A stretch of 64,000 bases of DNA from JAGPUQ01 sp049325095. Lineage in GTDB: Bacteria; Pseudomonadota; Gammaproteobacteria; Pseudomonadales; Porticoccaceae. Below, piece after piece: positions 1 to 9,307 of this stretch. The stretch lies in contig JBMOPO010000037.1 in the NCBI GenBank assembly GCA_049325095.1, positions 13,931 through 77,930 on the forward strand, given 5' to 3'. A model generated the notes under the pieces. It was not told where the DNA came from. It made no database searches and saw only the letters and a list, made by a program, of their open reading frames with translations. The position numbers and the translations under genes are program-made. Each line of letters starts with the position of its first letter. The first letter of the stretch is position 1.

Positions 1-477
1 ATGCGCGGCGTTGGTCCAGCCGATGCGCTCCGGCAGCAGCAGGGAGTTGCCGGCCTCCACGGTCACGCCCAGGGTGGCGAAGGGTGCGCGCAGGCGGGCG
101 GCCTCGCTGATCAGCACGAAGTCGCAGTGCGGCAGCAGGGTCAGGCCGATGCCCACGCCGAGGCCGTTGACCGCGGCGATCAGGGGTTTGGGGAATTCAC
201 AGAGGACATCCAGGAAATAGGCGAAGCCGTGCGGCTCGCCGTCGCTGTGGCGCGGCGGGTCGGCCATCTCGCCGAGGTCCTGGCCGGCGGTGAAGGCGCG
301 CCCGGCGCCGGTAATGATGACCACGGCGACGGCAGGGTCTGCCGCCGCGTCGCGCAGGGCGTCGCCGGCGGCATCGTAGAGGGCGTCGTTGAAGGCGTTG
401 AGCGCCGCGGGGCGGTTGAGGGTGAGGGTGCGGACGCGCGCGGCGTCCTGCACCAGGACGAGTTCCGGGTTTCTCAT
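1..477 (-). CDS. enoyl-CoA hydratase/isomerase family protein (3' part outside window)
   Basis: The 159 N-terminal residues of a crotonase-fold enzyme acting on an acyl-CoA thioester; the rest lies beyond base 1. Visible crotonase features are a TLNRPAALNAF segment (residues 18-28), the first oxyanion-hole loop AFTAGQDL (61-68) and the second, VNGLGVGIG (103-111). The hydratase position corresponding to Glu144 reads FATLG, with no Glu, while Glu141 in VTVEAGNS sits where delta3,delta2-enoyl-CoA isomerases carry their single catalytic Glu. I therefore favour an isomerase over a hydratase, with moderate confidence. It is divergent from the phosphotriesterase-family gene at 663. ATG start at 477. 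Confidence 0.85.
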   Translation of the reverse strand, partial: MRNPELVLVQDAARVRTLTLNRPAALNAFNDALYDAAGDALRDAAADPAVAVVIITGAGRAFTAGQDLGEMADPPRHSDGEPHGFAYFLDVLCEFPKPLIAAVNGLGVGIGLTLLPHCDFVLISEAARLRAPFATLGVTVEAGNSLLLPERIGWTNAAH

Positions 478-662
478 GGGTGGCGCCTCTGGGTTGTAGA
501 CGGCCGAGTGTAGTGAACGGCCGCCGGGCAGGCACCCGTCCGGCTACCCGCTGGCGGCGGGCGATCATCTGGGGCACCATCGGCCGGCTGCCCGCAGCCG
601 CCACCGGCGGGGGCCGCACCGGCAAGGCACTCACGATAACGATCACGAACAGGGGAACCGAC

Positions 663-1661
663 ATGGCGATCAATTCCGTTCTGGGGCCGATCGAAGTGGA
701 AGATCTGGGCACCACGCTGATTCACGAACACCTCACCATCGGCTGGCCCGGCTGGGAGATGGACCACCGGGATTTCGACCGCCGGAAGGAGGGCGCGCGT
801 GTCGCCGGGAAGCTGAAGGAGATGCGCGAACTGGGCATTCGGAGCATGGTCGATCCCTGCCCGATGGAACTCGGCCGCGACCCGGAATTTGCCGCAGAAA
901 TGTCGGACAAGTCCGGGGTCCACATCGTGGTGGCGACCGGCCTGTACAACGATGCCCTGGGCATTCCGCAGCACTTCCGGCTGATGGAGGTGGACGCCAT
1001 CGCCGAGGTCTATGTGAAGGAGATCGAGGAGGGCATTGGCAAGACGGGCATCAAGGCCGGCATCATCAAGACCGCCTGCGGCGGTATCCACGGCGTGACT
1101 CCGCCCGGCCAGGGCATCAAGGACACCGAGGTCAAGTGCCTGCGCGCCGCGGCGCGCGCCAGCAAGGCGACCGGGGCGCCGATCCTGTGCCACAACGACG
1201 AGTTCGATCCCTACGGCCGCGAGATCCTGGATGTCTTCGACGAGGAGAAGGTCGACTTCAACAAGGTGCTGATCGGCCACGCCTGCGGGGTGGGCGACAT
1301 GCGCTATTACTTCGACATTCTCGAGCGCGGCGCCTGGCTCGGCTTCGACCGGTTCGGCATCGAGTCGATCGCTTCGGACAAGCTGCGGCTGGCGTCGCTG
1401 CTGGGCCTGCTCGCCGTGGGCTACGACCGCATCATGCTGTCCCACGATTCGCTGGAGTGCTGGCGCGGTCTGGACACCGGAGTGCTGCACGGCATGATGG
1501 CCGCCTCGCCGAATTGGAACAAGACGCACATTTCGCGCAACATCCTGCCGGCGATGCGCAAGGCCGGAGTGCCGGAGGAGACCATCGATACCCTGATGGT
1601 CAAGAATCCGCGCAGCTATTTCGGCGCGCCCAAGTCGCGCGCGCGGCGGCGCAGATCCTGA
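663..1661 (+). CDS. phosphotriesterase-family metal-dependent hydrolase
   Basis: A 332-residue amidohydrolase-superfamily TIM-barrel enzyme of the phosphotriesterase/parathion hydrolase-related group. All six binuclear metal ligands can be identified: His21 and His23 (HEH), the presumed carboxylated Lys136 (GIIKTACG), His177 (ILCHND), His206 (IGHACG) and Asp262 (LSHDS). Natural members are often lactonases, esterases or of unknown function, so the substrate cannot be read from the sequence. The ATG at 663 is preferred over upstream in-frame starts because GGGGAA lies just upstream and the protein then begins at the usual family N-terminus. It is followed by a hairpin terminator and five CoA-transferase genes, suggesting a role in the same acyl-CoA catabolism. 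Confidence 0.9.
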   Translation: MAINSVLGPIEVEDLGTTLIHEHLTIGWPGWEMDHRDFDRRKEGARVAGKLKEMRELGIRSMVDPCPMELGRDPEFAAEMSDKSGVHIVVATGLYNDALGIPQHFRLMEVDAIAEVYVKEIEEGIGKTGIKAGIIKTACGGIHGVTPPGQGIKDTEVKCLRAAARASKATGAPILCHNDEFDPYGREILDVFDEEKVDFNKVLIGHACGVGDMRYYFDILERGAWLGFDRFGIESIASDKLRLASLLGLLAVGYDRIMLSHDSLECWRGLDTGVLHGMMAASPNWNKTHISRNILPAMRKAGVPEETIDTLMVKNPRSYFGAPKSRARRRRS

Positions 1662-1674
1662 CCGGATGCAGAGC

Positions 1675-1710
1675 AGCGGTCGCCGCCGGGCCGGGCGGCG
1701 ACCGCTTTCC
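1675..1710 (+). terminator. hairpin terminator after the phosphotriesterase-family gene
   Basis: A perfect 13-bp stem (1675-1687 with 1694-1706) around a six-base loop, followed by only a short T run (TTCC). It begins 13 bases after the stop codon. The stem is strong but the T tract is poor, so termination may be inefficient or factor-assisted. Confidence 0.6.
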
Positions 1711-1851
1711 GCGCCCCGGTCGGGGCCGTTTCCAGCGCCCGGCGGCGGCGAATTGCCGTCCCCGGTGGTTGGGCTTAGCATGCGAGACAGCCGTTTGACG
1801 ATCATTCCATAACATCGGCCGGCCGGAGCGGCCGGCCCTGCGGGGGGAATC

Positions 1852-3075
1852 ATGACCAGAAAGCATGTGCTGGAAGGGGTTCGCGTGCTCGACTTCACCC
1901 ATGTGCTGGCGGGGCCGAGCTGCACCCGGTTGATGGCCGAAACCGGCGCCGAGGTGATCAAGGTGGAAGCGGCGCCGGCCGGCGACCTGGTGCGCCAGAT
2001 GCCGGCGCTGAAGAACGGCCGCAGCGGCTACTACATCCAGCAGAACCGCGGCAAGAAATCCATCTGTCTGAATCTGCGCGACCCGCGCGCCCAGGAGATC
2101 GTGCACAAGCTGGTAAGGGACGTCGACGTGGTGGTGGAGAACTTCACCCCGGGGGTGATGCAACGCCTCAACATCGACTATGCGCGCCTCAGCGCCATCA
2201 ATCCCGACTTGATCATGTGCTCGATCTCGGCCTTCGGCCAGAGTGGGCCGCTCGCCAACCGCCCCGGCTTCGACTACATCGCCCAGGCCTATGCCGGGGT
2301 GATCGACATGATCGGCGAGGAAAACGGCTCGCCCTATTTCCCCGGCCTGGGCATGGGGGATGTCTCCACCGGCGCCCACGCCTACGGCGCCATCGCCGCG
2401 GCGCTGTTCCACCGCGCCATGGGCGGCGGCGGGCAATACCTGGACATCAGCCTGCTCGACTGCCTGTTCCACTGCCACGAGATCAATGTCCAGGCGTACG
2501 ACGGCACCAACGGCGCGCTGGTGCCGCACCGCTCGGGGGCCCATCACTTCGCGGTCGCGCCCCTGGGCCTGTTCAAGGGCAAGGAGAAGTGGCTGGTGAT
2601 CATCGCCATCGGCGGGCAGTGGGAAAACCTGTTGAAGGTCATCGGCCGCACCCAGTGGCTGACCGATCCGCGCTTCGCCGACAACGCCGGCCGGGTCAAG
2701 CACAAGCAGCTGTTGATCGAGGCCATCGAGGCCTGGCTGCAGACCACCGCGAGCGACGAGGAGGCGGTGCGCATCCTGGAGGAGAACCATGTCCCGGTGG
2801 CGCCGGTGCTGAGCGTGCCCGAGGCCATGGCGCACCCCCATCACAACGAACGCCAGACGGTGCGCACCATCAGCGATCGCGCCTTCGGCAACCTCAAGAT
2901 TCCCGGCGTGCCGCTGCGTTTTTCGCAATACCCGCGGCATCTGCCGCTGCAGGCGCCCTTTCTGGGCGAGCACAATGCCGAGGTCTTGCGGTCGGTCGGC
3001 TATGCGGATGCCGAGATCGCCGACCTGGCGCAGGCCGGGGTGCTGGCCAGCGAACCGCTGCCGGCCTCGGCCTGA
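1852..3075 (+). CDS. CaiB/BaiF (class III) CoA-transferase, paralogue 1 of 6
   Basis: A 407-residue class III CoA-transferase, expected to move CoA between a CoA thioester and a free carboxylate through an aspartyl-CoA intermediate. The catalytic Asp is Asp170 in GMGDVSTGAHA. Other family signatures are RVLDFTHVLAGP (11-22) and QQNRGKKS (63-70). Start at ATG 1852 behind a GGGGGGAA ribosome site; an inverted repeat (GGCCGGCC arms, about 1816-1837) lies just upstream. It is the first of five same-strand paralogues. Substrate is unknown; formyl-CoA, carnitine, succinate or aromatic-acid transferases are all possible in this family. Confidence 0.92.
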   Translation: MTRKHVLEGVRVLDFTHVLAGPSCTRLMAETGAEVIKVEAAPAGDLVRQMPALKNGRSGYYIQQNRGKKSICLNLRDPRAQEIVHKLVRDVDVVVENFTPGVMQRLNIDYARLSAINPDLIMCSISAFGQSGPLANRPGFDYIAQAYAGVIDMIGEENGSPYFPGLGMGDVSTGAHAYGAIAAALFHRAMGGGGQYLDISLLDCLFHCHEINVQAYDGTNGALVPHRSGAHHFAVAPLGLFKGKEKWLVIIAIGGQWENLLKVIGRTQWLTDPRFADNAGRVKHKQLLIEAIEAWLQTTASDEEAVRILEENHVPVAPVLSVPEAMAHPHHNERQTVRTISDRAFGNLKIPGVPLRFSQYPRHLPLQAPFLGEHNAEVLRSVGYADAEIADLAQAGVLASEPLPASA

Positions 3076-3094
3076 AGCTGGGGAGGGCGACGGC

Positions 3095-4309
3095 ATGGCC
3101 GGCAAGCCGATCCTCGCGGGGTACCGGATCCTCGATTTCACCCAGTACCTGGCCGGGCCCAGTGCCACCCGGCTGATGGCGGAAATGGGCGCCGAGATCA
3201 TCAAGGTGGAAATGGCGCCCTACGGGGATCCGAGCCGCGCCTTCCCCTACCGCAGACAGAAACGCAGCGCCTATTACATCCAGCAGAACCGCGGCAAGAA
3301 GAGCCTGTGCCTCGACCTCAAGGATGCGCGCGCCCAGGCCGTGGTGAGAGATCTGATCGGGCGCTGCGACGTGCTGATCGAGAACTACGCCCCGGGCGTG
3401 ATCGGCCGGCTCGGCTTCGGTTGGGAGCAGGTGCGCGCGATCAACCCCAGGCTGGTGATGTGCTCGATCTCGGCCTTCGGCCAGAGCGGCCCGCTCAGCC
3501 ACCTGTCCGGCTTCGACTACATCGCCCAGGCCTACGCCGGGGTGACCTCGGTGATCGGCGAGCCCGACCGGCCGCCCAGCCTGCCGATGCTGGCCATCGG
3601 CGACGTCACCACCGGGGTGCACGCGGCCTGCGCGCTCGGCTTTGCGCTGCTCGACGTCCACCGCACCGGGGTCGGCCAGCACCTGGACATCTCCCTGCTG
3701 GACTGCTACTTCCACCACCACGAGGTCAACGTCCAGGCCTGGTCGGCGAGTGGCGGCAAGATCGTGCCGCGCCGCGCCGGTTCCCACCACTACGCGGTGG
3801 CGCCGACCGGGATCTTCCGCGGGCCGGAGGGCTACATCATGATCCTGGCGCTGCTCCACCAGTGGCCGGTGCTGTGCAAGGCCATGGGGCGAGAGGATCT
3901 GATTGCGGATGAGCGGTTCAAGACCAATGAGCTGCGGGTCGCCAACCAGCGCGAGCTGATCGCCATCATCGAGCAGTGGCTGCAGGGTTTTCCGAGCGAT
4001 GCCGCGGCGATCGAGGCGCTGCAGGCGGTGCGGGTGCCGGTGGCGCCCATCCTCACCGTGCCCCAGGCGATCGCGCATCCGCACCATCGCGCGCGCGGCA
4101 CGGTGCGCCGCATCTCCGATCCGATACTGGGCGAGTTCGATATCCCCGGCATGCCGCTGCGCTTTTCCGCGCACCCGGAGCTGCCCGAGTTGCGCGCGCC
4201 CCTGCTCGGCGAGCACAACGGCGAGATTCTCACCGGCCTGCTCGGCTACGCCGCCGGACAGGTGGCGGAACTGGAGGGCGCGGGGGTGCTGGTCAGCGCG
4301 GCGCACTGA
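3095..4309 (+). CDS. CaiB/BaiF (class III) CoA-transferase, paralogue 2 of 6
   Basis: A 404-residue paralogue of the preceding gene with catalytic Asp170 in AIGDVTTGVHA and conserved YIQQNRGKKS at 61-70. ATG 3095 follows GGGAGGGCGA, 19 bases after the upstream stop, so it is probably cotranscribed. In its central region (YFHHHEVNVQAWSASGG and LALLHQWP) it is closer to paralogue 4 than to paralogues 1, 3 or 5. That suggests the array arose by successive duplications and that the copies may prefer different acids. Specificity cannot be assigned. Confidence 0.92.
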   Translation: MAGKPILAGYRILDFTQYLAGPSATRLMAEMGAEIIKVEMAPYGDPSRAFPYRRQKRSAYYIQQNRGKKSLCLDLKDARAQAVVRDLIGRCDVLIENYAPGVIGRLGFGWEQVRAINPRLVMCSISAFGQSGPLSHLSGFDYIAQAYAGVTSVIGEPDRPPSLPMLAIGDVTTGVHAACALGFALLDVHRTGVGQHLDISLLDCYFHHHEVNVQAWSASGGKIVPRRAGSHHYAVAPTGIFRGPEGYIMILALLHQWPVLCKAMGREDLIADERFKTNELRVANQRELIAIIEQWLQGFPSDAAAIEALQAVRVPVAPILTVPQAIAHPHHRARGTVRRISDPILGEFDIPGMPLRFSAHPELPELRAPLLGEHNGEILTGLLGYAAGQVAELEGAGVLVSAAH

Positions 4310-4348
4310 CCGGCGCCGCCGGACACAACCAAAACCAGGGGGTGGAGC

Positions 4349-5560
4349 ATGCGACCCAGGCACGTACTCGACGGCTACCGGGTGCTGGATTTCACCCAAT
4401 ATCTGGCCGGGCCCAGCGCCAGCCGGCTGCTGGTGGAAATGGGCGCCGAGGTGATCAAGGTGGAGATCGCGCCGGGCGGCGATCCCACCCGGCTGCTGCC
4501 CTACAGGCGGGACGGGCGCAGCTGCTATTACGTCCAGCAGAACCGCGGCAAGAAGAGCCTCTGCCTGCGGGTGGACGATCCGCGCGGGCGCCGGCTGCTG
4601 GAGCGCCTGGTGGAGACCGCCGACGTCCTGCTGGAAAACTTCTCGCCCGGCGCGATCGCCCGGCTCGGGTTCGGCTGGGAGCGGGTGCAGGCGCTCAATC
4701 CGCGCCTGGTGATGTGCTCCATCTCCGGCTTCGGCCAGGAGGGGCCGCTGTCCGAACTCCAGGGGATCGACATCGTCGCCCAGGCCTACGCCGGGGTGAG
4801 CGATCTGATCGGCCAGGAAAACGGGCCGCCGGCGCTGCCGCTGCTGTCGCTCGGCGACGTCAACACCGGCGTGCACGCGGTGGCGGCGATCAACGCGGCC
4901 CTGCTCGATCGCACCCGCACCGGGCGCGGCCAGTGGCTCGACATCTCCCTGCTCGACTGCTACTACCACTGCCACGAGATCAACGTCCACGCGGTGAGCG
5001 CGAGCGGCGGCGCCCTGGTGCCCAGGCGCTCCGGTGCGCATCATTTCGCGGTCTGCCCGCTGGGCGCCTTCAAGGGCAGCGAGCGCTATTTCATGCTCAT
5101 GGGCTCCCTGCATTTCTGGGCGCCGCTGTGCCGGGTGATGGGCCGCGAGGATCTCATCGACCATCCCGATTTCGCCACCAACGACGCCCGCTGCGCGCGG
5201 CGCGACGAGGTGGTGGCGCTGATCGAGGGTTGGCTGCAGGCGCAGGGGGACGACGCCGCCGTGCTGGCGCGGCTCCAGGAGGCGCGCATCCCCTGCGCCC
5301 CGGTGCTGACGGTGGCCGAGACCATCGCCCACCCGCACTTCCGGCAGCGGCGCACCGTGCGCCGGGTGCGCGATCCCTTCATCGGGGAATTCGACATCCC
5401 GGGCATGCCGCTGCGCTTTTCCGGCTACCCAGAGATCACCGATCTGGAGGCTCCCCTGCTGGGCGAACACAATGCCGAAGTCCTGGCCGGGCTCGGGGTG
5501 GGCGAGGGGGAGATCGCCGAATTGACCGCGGCCGGTGTCCTGGTCCGCGGCGAGCGCTGA
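4349..5560 (+). CDS. CaiB/BaiF (class III) CoA-transferase, paralogue 3 of 6
   Basis: 403 residues with catalytic Asp170 in SLGDVNTGVHA. Over the first 60 residues I count about 73% identity to paralogue 4, and both start with an xPRHVLDGYRVLDFTQYLAG segment. The ATG at 4349 has GGGGTGGAG upstream. Its stop codon is immediately followed by repeat copy A, which separates it from paralogue 4 and may end the first transcript of the array. Reaction class is secure; substrate is unknown. Confidence 0.92.
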   Translation: MRPRHVLDGYRVLDFTQYLAGPSASRLLVEMGAEVIKVEIAPGGDPTRLLPYRRDGRSCYYVQQNRGKKSLCLRVDDPRGRRLLERLVETADVLLENFSPGAIARLGFGWERVQALNPRLVMCSISGFGQEGPLSELQGIDIVAQAYAGVSDLIGQENGPPALPLLSLGDVNTGVHAVAAINAALLDRTRTGRGQWLDISLLDCYYHCHEINVHAVSASGGALVPRRSGAHHFAVCPLGAFKGSERYFMLMGSLHFWAPLCRVMGREDLIDHPDFATNDARCARRDEVVALIEGWLQAQGDDAAVLARLQEARIPCAPVLTVAETIAHPHFRQRRTVRRVRDPFIGEFDIPGMPLRFSGYPEITDLEAPLLGEHNAEVLAGLGVGEGEIAELTAAGVLVRGER

Positions 5561-5716
5561 GAGCTTGTGAATTTTTCAAGCGCTCAGCCCGGCCAGGGAC
5601 GGCCAGACGCGAATCAAGCGCGTAAGCGACTGATTCGCGCGAGCAAGTCCGGGCGTGTACCGGACTTGCGACGGAAGAAATGCACAGGACGTGGATTTCT
5701 TCAGAGACGCTGAGCT
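5561..5716 (+). repeat. dispersed structured repeat, copy A
   Basis: A full-length copy of a repeat of about 155 bp seen four times in this window. It opens with GAGCTTGTGAATTTTTCAAG directly after the TGA of the CoA-transferase ending at 5560 and closes near GACGCTGAGCT. Four hairpins can be drawn: GGCC-rich; CGCGAATCA/TGATTCGCG; GCAAGTCCGG/CCGGACTTGC; and GAAGAAAT/ATTTCTTC. Compared with copy D, several stem pairs differ on both arms at once, keeping the pairing. It contains no credible gene. It lies between CoA-transferase paralogues 3 and 4. Confidence 0.9.
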
Positions 5717-5736
5717 TTGTACAGAGAAACCATCCC

Positions 5737-6954
5737 ATGACCCCAAGACACGTACTCGACGGCTACCGGGTGCTGGATTTCACCCAGTACCTGGCCGGCC
5801 CGGCGGCGACCAATCTGATGGTCCAGCTCGGCGCCGAGGTGATCAAGCTGGAGATCGGCCCGCACGGCGAGCCGGTGCGCAATTTCCCCTACTGCCGCGA
5901 CGGCCGCAGCGGCTACTTCATCCAGCAGAACCGCGGCAAGAAAAGCCTGTGCCTGGATCCGAAACACCCGGAAGGGCTGGACCTCATCAAGCGCCTGCTC
6001 AAGCACTGCGATGTATTCATCGAGAACTTCGCGCCCGGCGTGATCGGCCGGCTGGGGCTGGGCTGGGAGGTGGTGCGGGAGATCAACCCGGACATCATCA
6101 TGTGCTCGATCTCGGCGTTTGGGCAGGAGGGGCCGCTGGCGAGCCATCCGGGTTTCGATTACATCGCCCAGGCCTATGCCGCGGTCACCGATCTGATCGG
6201 CGAGCCCGACCGCGCCCCCGCGATGCCCATGCTGGCCTTCGGCGACGTGGGCACCGGCGTCCACGCGCTCACCGCGGTGGCCTACGCATTGCTCGATCGC
6301 GAGCGCAACGGGGCCGGCGGCCAGTGGCTGGACATCTCGCTGCTGGACAGCTATTTCCACTACCACGAGGTCAGCGTGCAGGCCTGGTCGGCGAGCGGCG
6401 GCCGGATCGAGCCCCACCGCAGCGGGTCCCACCATTACGCGGTGGGGCCGAGCGGGATCTTCAAGGCCAAGGAAGGGGACCTGATGATCCTGGCGCTGCT
6501 GCACCAGTGGCCGATGCTGTGCCGGGCCATGGGCCGCGAGGACCTGATCGAGGATCCCAGATTCCGCGACAACGACGCCCGCATGGCCCACCGCGAGGCC
6601 ATGATCGCGCTCATCGAGGACTGGCTGCAGTCGCTGCCCTCGGATGCCGCGGCGCTGGCCATCCTGGAAACGGCACGGATTCCCTGCGCGCCCATCCTGT
6701 CGGTGCCCGAGGCCATGGCCCATCCCCACCTGATCGAGCGCCGCACCGTGCGCACCATCGAGGATCGGCTGCTGGGCAAATTCCAGATTCCCGGCATGCC
6801 GCTGCGCTTTTCCAAGTACGAGGTGGACGAGGACATCCAGGCGCCGCTGCTCGGCGAGCACAACGCGGAGATCCTCAAGCGCCTGCTGCTGTGTCCGCCC
6901 GAGCAGGTGCGCGACTGGGAGCGGCGCAAGGTATTGTTCGCCAAACCCGTGTGA
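5737..6954 (+). CDS. CaiB/BaiF (class III) CoA-transferase, paralogue 4 of 6
   Basis: 405 residues, catalytic Asp170 in AFGDVGTGVHA, QQNRGKKS at 63-70. The ATG at 5737 is chosen by alignment with paralogue 3; the in-frame ATG at 5680 would add 19 residues encoded by repeat copy A and is rejected. No strong ribosome site precedes 5737, only a short AGAGAAA stretch. Because the repeat sits upstream, its transcription may be separate from paralogues 1-3. Substrate unknown. Confidence 0.9.
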   Translation: MTPRHVLDGYRVLDFTQYLAGPAATNLMVQLGAEVIKLEIGPHGEPVRNFPYCRDGRSGYFIQQNRGKKSLCLDPKHPEGLDLIKRLLKHCDVFIENFAPGVIGRLGLGWEVVREINPDIIMCSISAFGQEGPLASHPGFDYIAQAYAAVTDLIGEPDRAPAMPMLAFGDVGTGVHALTAVAYALLDRERNGAGGQWLDISLLDSYFHYHEVSVQAWSASGGRIEPHRSGSHHYAVGPSGIFKAKEGDLMILALLHQWPMLCRAMGREDLIEDPRFRDNDARMAHREAMIALIEDWLQSLPSDAAALAILETARIPCAPILSVPEAMAHPHLIERRTVRTIEDRLLGKFQIPGMPLRFSKYEVDEDIQAPLLGEHNAEILKRLLLCPPEQVRDWERRKVLFAKPV

Positions 6955-6995
6955 GTCGCGGGGCGGCCACAGCATCGCAGTCGAGGAGAGTCACC

Positions 6996-8234
6996 ATGCA
7001 ACAGCACATCATGGAGGGCTACCGGATCCTGGATTTCACCCAGTTTCTGGCCGGCCCCACCACCACCCGCCTGCTGGCGGAAATGGGCGCCGAGGTCATC
7101 AAGGTCGAGCTCGCCCCCGCCGGCGACCCCACCCACCTGCTGCCCCACCGCCGCGCCGGGCGCAGCGGCTACTACATCCAGCAGAACCGCGGCAAGAAAA
7201 GCGTCTGCGTCGATCTCCGCAATCCCCGGGGCCTCGCGCTGGTCAGGGAGCTGGTCAAGTCCTGCGACGTGCTGCTGGAGAACTTCTCGCCCGGCGCCAT
7301 CGCGCGGCTGGGCCTGGGCTGGGAAACGGTCCGTGCCATCAAGCCGGAGCTGATCATGTGCTCCATCTCGGCGTTTGGGCAGACCGGGCCGCTGGCCGAG
7401 CTGCCCGGGTTCGATTACATCGCCATGGCGGTGTCCGGGGTGATGGACATGATCGGCGAACCCGACCAGCCGCCGTACTTCCCCATGCTCGGGATCGGCG
7501 ACGTCAGCGCCGGGGTGCACGCCCTGGCGGCGATCAACGCCGCACTGCTCCACCGCCACAAGACCGGCCGCGGCCAGTACATCGACATCTCCCTGCTCGA
7601 CGCCTATTTCCACAGCCACGAGATCAATGTGCAGGCCTATTCCGGGAGCAAGGGCAAGATCCAGCCGCGCCGCTCCGGGCACCACCACTACGCGGCCGCG
7701 CCCCTGGGGCTGTTCCGGTGCCGCGACGGCTACCTGTTCATGGTGGTGATGGCGCGCCAGTGGCAGCCGCTGTGCAAGGCCATGGGCCGCCACGACCTGG
7801 TCGACAACCCCAATTACGACACCAACCTCAAGCGGGTCGAGCGGCGCCTGGAAATCGTGGCGATCATCGAGGACTGGCTGCGCGACTACGACCGCGACGA
7901 GGCGCTGCGCATCCTCCAGGACATGCATGTCCCGGTGGCGCCGGTGCTCAGCGTGCCCGAGGCCATGCAGCACCCGCACCTGATCGAACGCCAGGTGGTG
8001 CGCACCATCCACGACCGGGGCTACGGCGAGTTGCAGATCCCCGGCATTCCGCTGCGCTTTTCCGAGTTCCCCGAACCCCTGGATCTGCAGGCGCCCTACC
8101 TGGGCGAACACAACCGGGAGATCTTCACCCGCTTCGCCGGTCTCACCGCCGCCGAGGTGGAGGCGCTGCACGCCGAGGGCGTGCTGCATGCCGAGCCGCT
8201 GCCGGAGGGGGTGGCCACGGTGGCCAGCGCCTGA
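6996..8234 (+). CDS. CaiB/BaiF (class III) CoA-transferase, paralogue 5 of 6
   Basis: 412 residues, catalytic Asp169 in GIGDVSAGVHA, QQNRGKKS at 62-69. ATG 6996 is preceded by GAGGAGAG at normal distance and lies 41 bases after paralogue 4, so the two are probably cotranscribed. It most resembles paralogue 1 in its central part (the stretch after the YFPMLGIGD motif and GLFRCRDGYL). It is the last of the five tandem copies; the next gene is convergent. Substrate unknown. Confidence 0.92.
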   Translation: MQQHIMEGYRILDFTQFLAGPTTTRLLAEMGAEVIKVELAPAGDPTHLLPHRRAGRSGYYIQQNRGKKSVCVDLRNPRGLALVRELVKSCDVLLENFSPGAIARLGLGWETVRAIKPELIMCSISAFGQTGPLAELPGFDYIAMAVSGVMDMIGEPDQPPYFPMLGIGDVSAGVHALAAINAALLHRHKTGRGQYIDISLLDAYFHSHEINVQAYSGSKGKIQPRRSGHHHYAAAPLGLFRCRDGYLFMVVMARQWQPLCKAMGRHDLVDNPNYDTNLKRVERRLEIVAIIEDWLRDYDRDEALRILQDMHVPVAPVLSVPEAMQHPHLIERQVVRTIHDRGYGELQIPGIPLRFSEFPEPLDLQAPYLGEHNREIFTRFAGLTAAEVEALHAEGVLHAEPLPEGVATVASA

Positions 8235-8242
8235 GCCCGGAT

Positions 8243-8800
8243 TCAGGGCCCGGCGGGATCGTCGAGCAGCAAATCGGCCAGCCGGCCCTTGCCGGCGCGG
8301 AGTTCGGTGTCGTCCAGTCCGGCCAGTTCGTGGGGGAATACGAGCCAGTTGTCGGTCTCGTGGAGGTAGTAGTCGGGAATCCGGCCGCAGCGGTTGCGGC
8401 CGGGCTTGTACCAGGGGCAGGCGGTGCGCAGCTCCCGTTCCCCCGGCGCCGCCGCGAGGGCGGCCAGCAGCGCCGCGAGGCTGCGCCCGGTGTCGAGCAC
8501 GTCGTCGACGATCAGCAGGCGCCGGCAGGCGGCCACCTGCTCCAGGAGCCAGGGCAGGCCGTGGATGTCGATCCGCTCGGACTGGACGCCGATCCCGGTA
8601 TAGGAGCTCACCCGCACCGGCAGGTGCTCGCAGCCGTGGCCGCGAAACTGCAGATACTCGTGCACCGCGATGGCGATGGGCGCGCCGCCGCGCCAGACCC
8701 CGAGCAGCAGATCCGGGCGGTAGCCGCTGGCGTGGATCCGGGCGGCCAGCCGAAAGCTCTCGGCGAGCAGGGTTTCGGCGTCGATGAACTCTTTGGCCAT
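8243..8800 (-). CDS. phosphoribosyltransferase-family protein
   Basis: 185 residues of a type I phosphoribosyltransferase fold. The PRPP-binding loop LLIVDDVLDTGRS is at 95-107, and LGVWRGGAPIA near 33-43 is the usual upstream loop. The length and the FIDAETLLAESFRLAARI start resemble purine (xanthine/hypoxanthine-guanine) phosphoribosyltransferases, but the base specificity cannot be decided. Start ATG 8800 has no clear ribosome site. It is convergent with the CoA-transferase array, its stop lying 8 bases from the stop of paralogue 5. Confidence 0.85.
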   Translation of the reverse strand: MAKEFIDAETLLAESFRLAARIHASGYRPDLLLGVWRGGAPIAIAVHEYLQFRGHGCEHLPVRVSSYTGIGVQSERIDIHGLPWLLEQVAACRRLLIVDDVLDTGRSLAALLAALAAAPGERELRTACPWYKPGRNRCGRIPDYYLHETDNWLVFPHELAGLDDTELRAGKGRLADLLLDDPAGP

Positions 8801-9307
8801 GGCGGGCGGTGTTCGCAACCTGGATATGCACTGGGGAGCGCGGCCCGGTGCGGCGGCGGCCGGGTTCGGGACGGCCGGCGCGGCGGCCAGCGGCGGGCGC
8901 GCCGCCCGAGCCAAGGTACGTCGGTTTGCGCCCGGGATCCAGCCCTCCGGTGCGGCCGAGGTCAGGCATCGGTGGCGCGACCCACGCCCGCCGCGGTTGC
9001 CGGGCCCCGGGGTTTTCCCGACAATACCGGCCCCACATTCCGTGGTTCCGACCGGGTGAGGCGCATGCAGGCGCACGGCTATGGTTGCGGCACCGCCCGG
9101 GAGCCGCCGATCCGGCAGACGATGGGCGCACGGTTCGACCGGATCGCCCACTGCAAGGCGTGCCGCCACATCCGGTTGGTCGCTGCCCATCCGATGACCG
9201 TCGGCGGCGGGATCCGGAGCTTCGAGACGCGCGCGGCCGTGATCGAAGCGCCGGGCCTGAACCGGCGCTAGCGCGGCATCGCTTCCCTTCCATCAGAGGA
9301 GTCCGTC
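8801..9307. other. intergenic stretch without a convincing gene
   Basis: About 500 bases between the divergent phosphoribosyltransferase and SDR genes. It holds long GC-rich open frames typical of this genome and one short frame (9065-9271, plus, 68 codons, with CKACRH) that lacks a ribosome site and any family signature. Promoters for both flanking genes must lie here, but no good -35/-10 pair stands out. Confidence 0.5.

Noticed and set aside
5561..5736. Protein extensions read from the repeat copies (for example a GEFFKRSARPG-like peptide)
   Set aside because: The peptide appears only because the repeat is open in one frame; the copies differ by base pairing, not by codon-preserving changes.
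9065..9271. A 68-codon frame with a CKACRH motif
   Set aside because: No ribosome site, no family match that I recognise, and composition typical of chance frames here.
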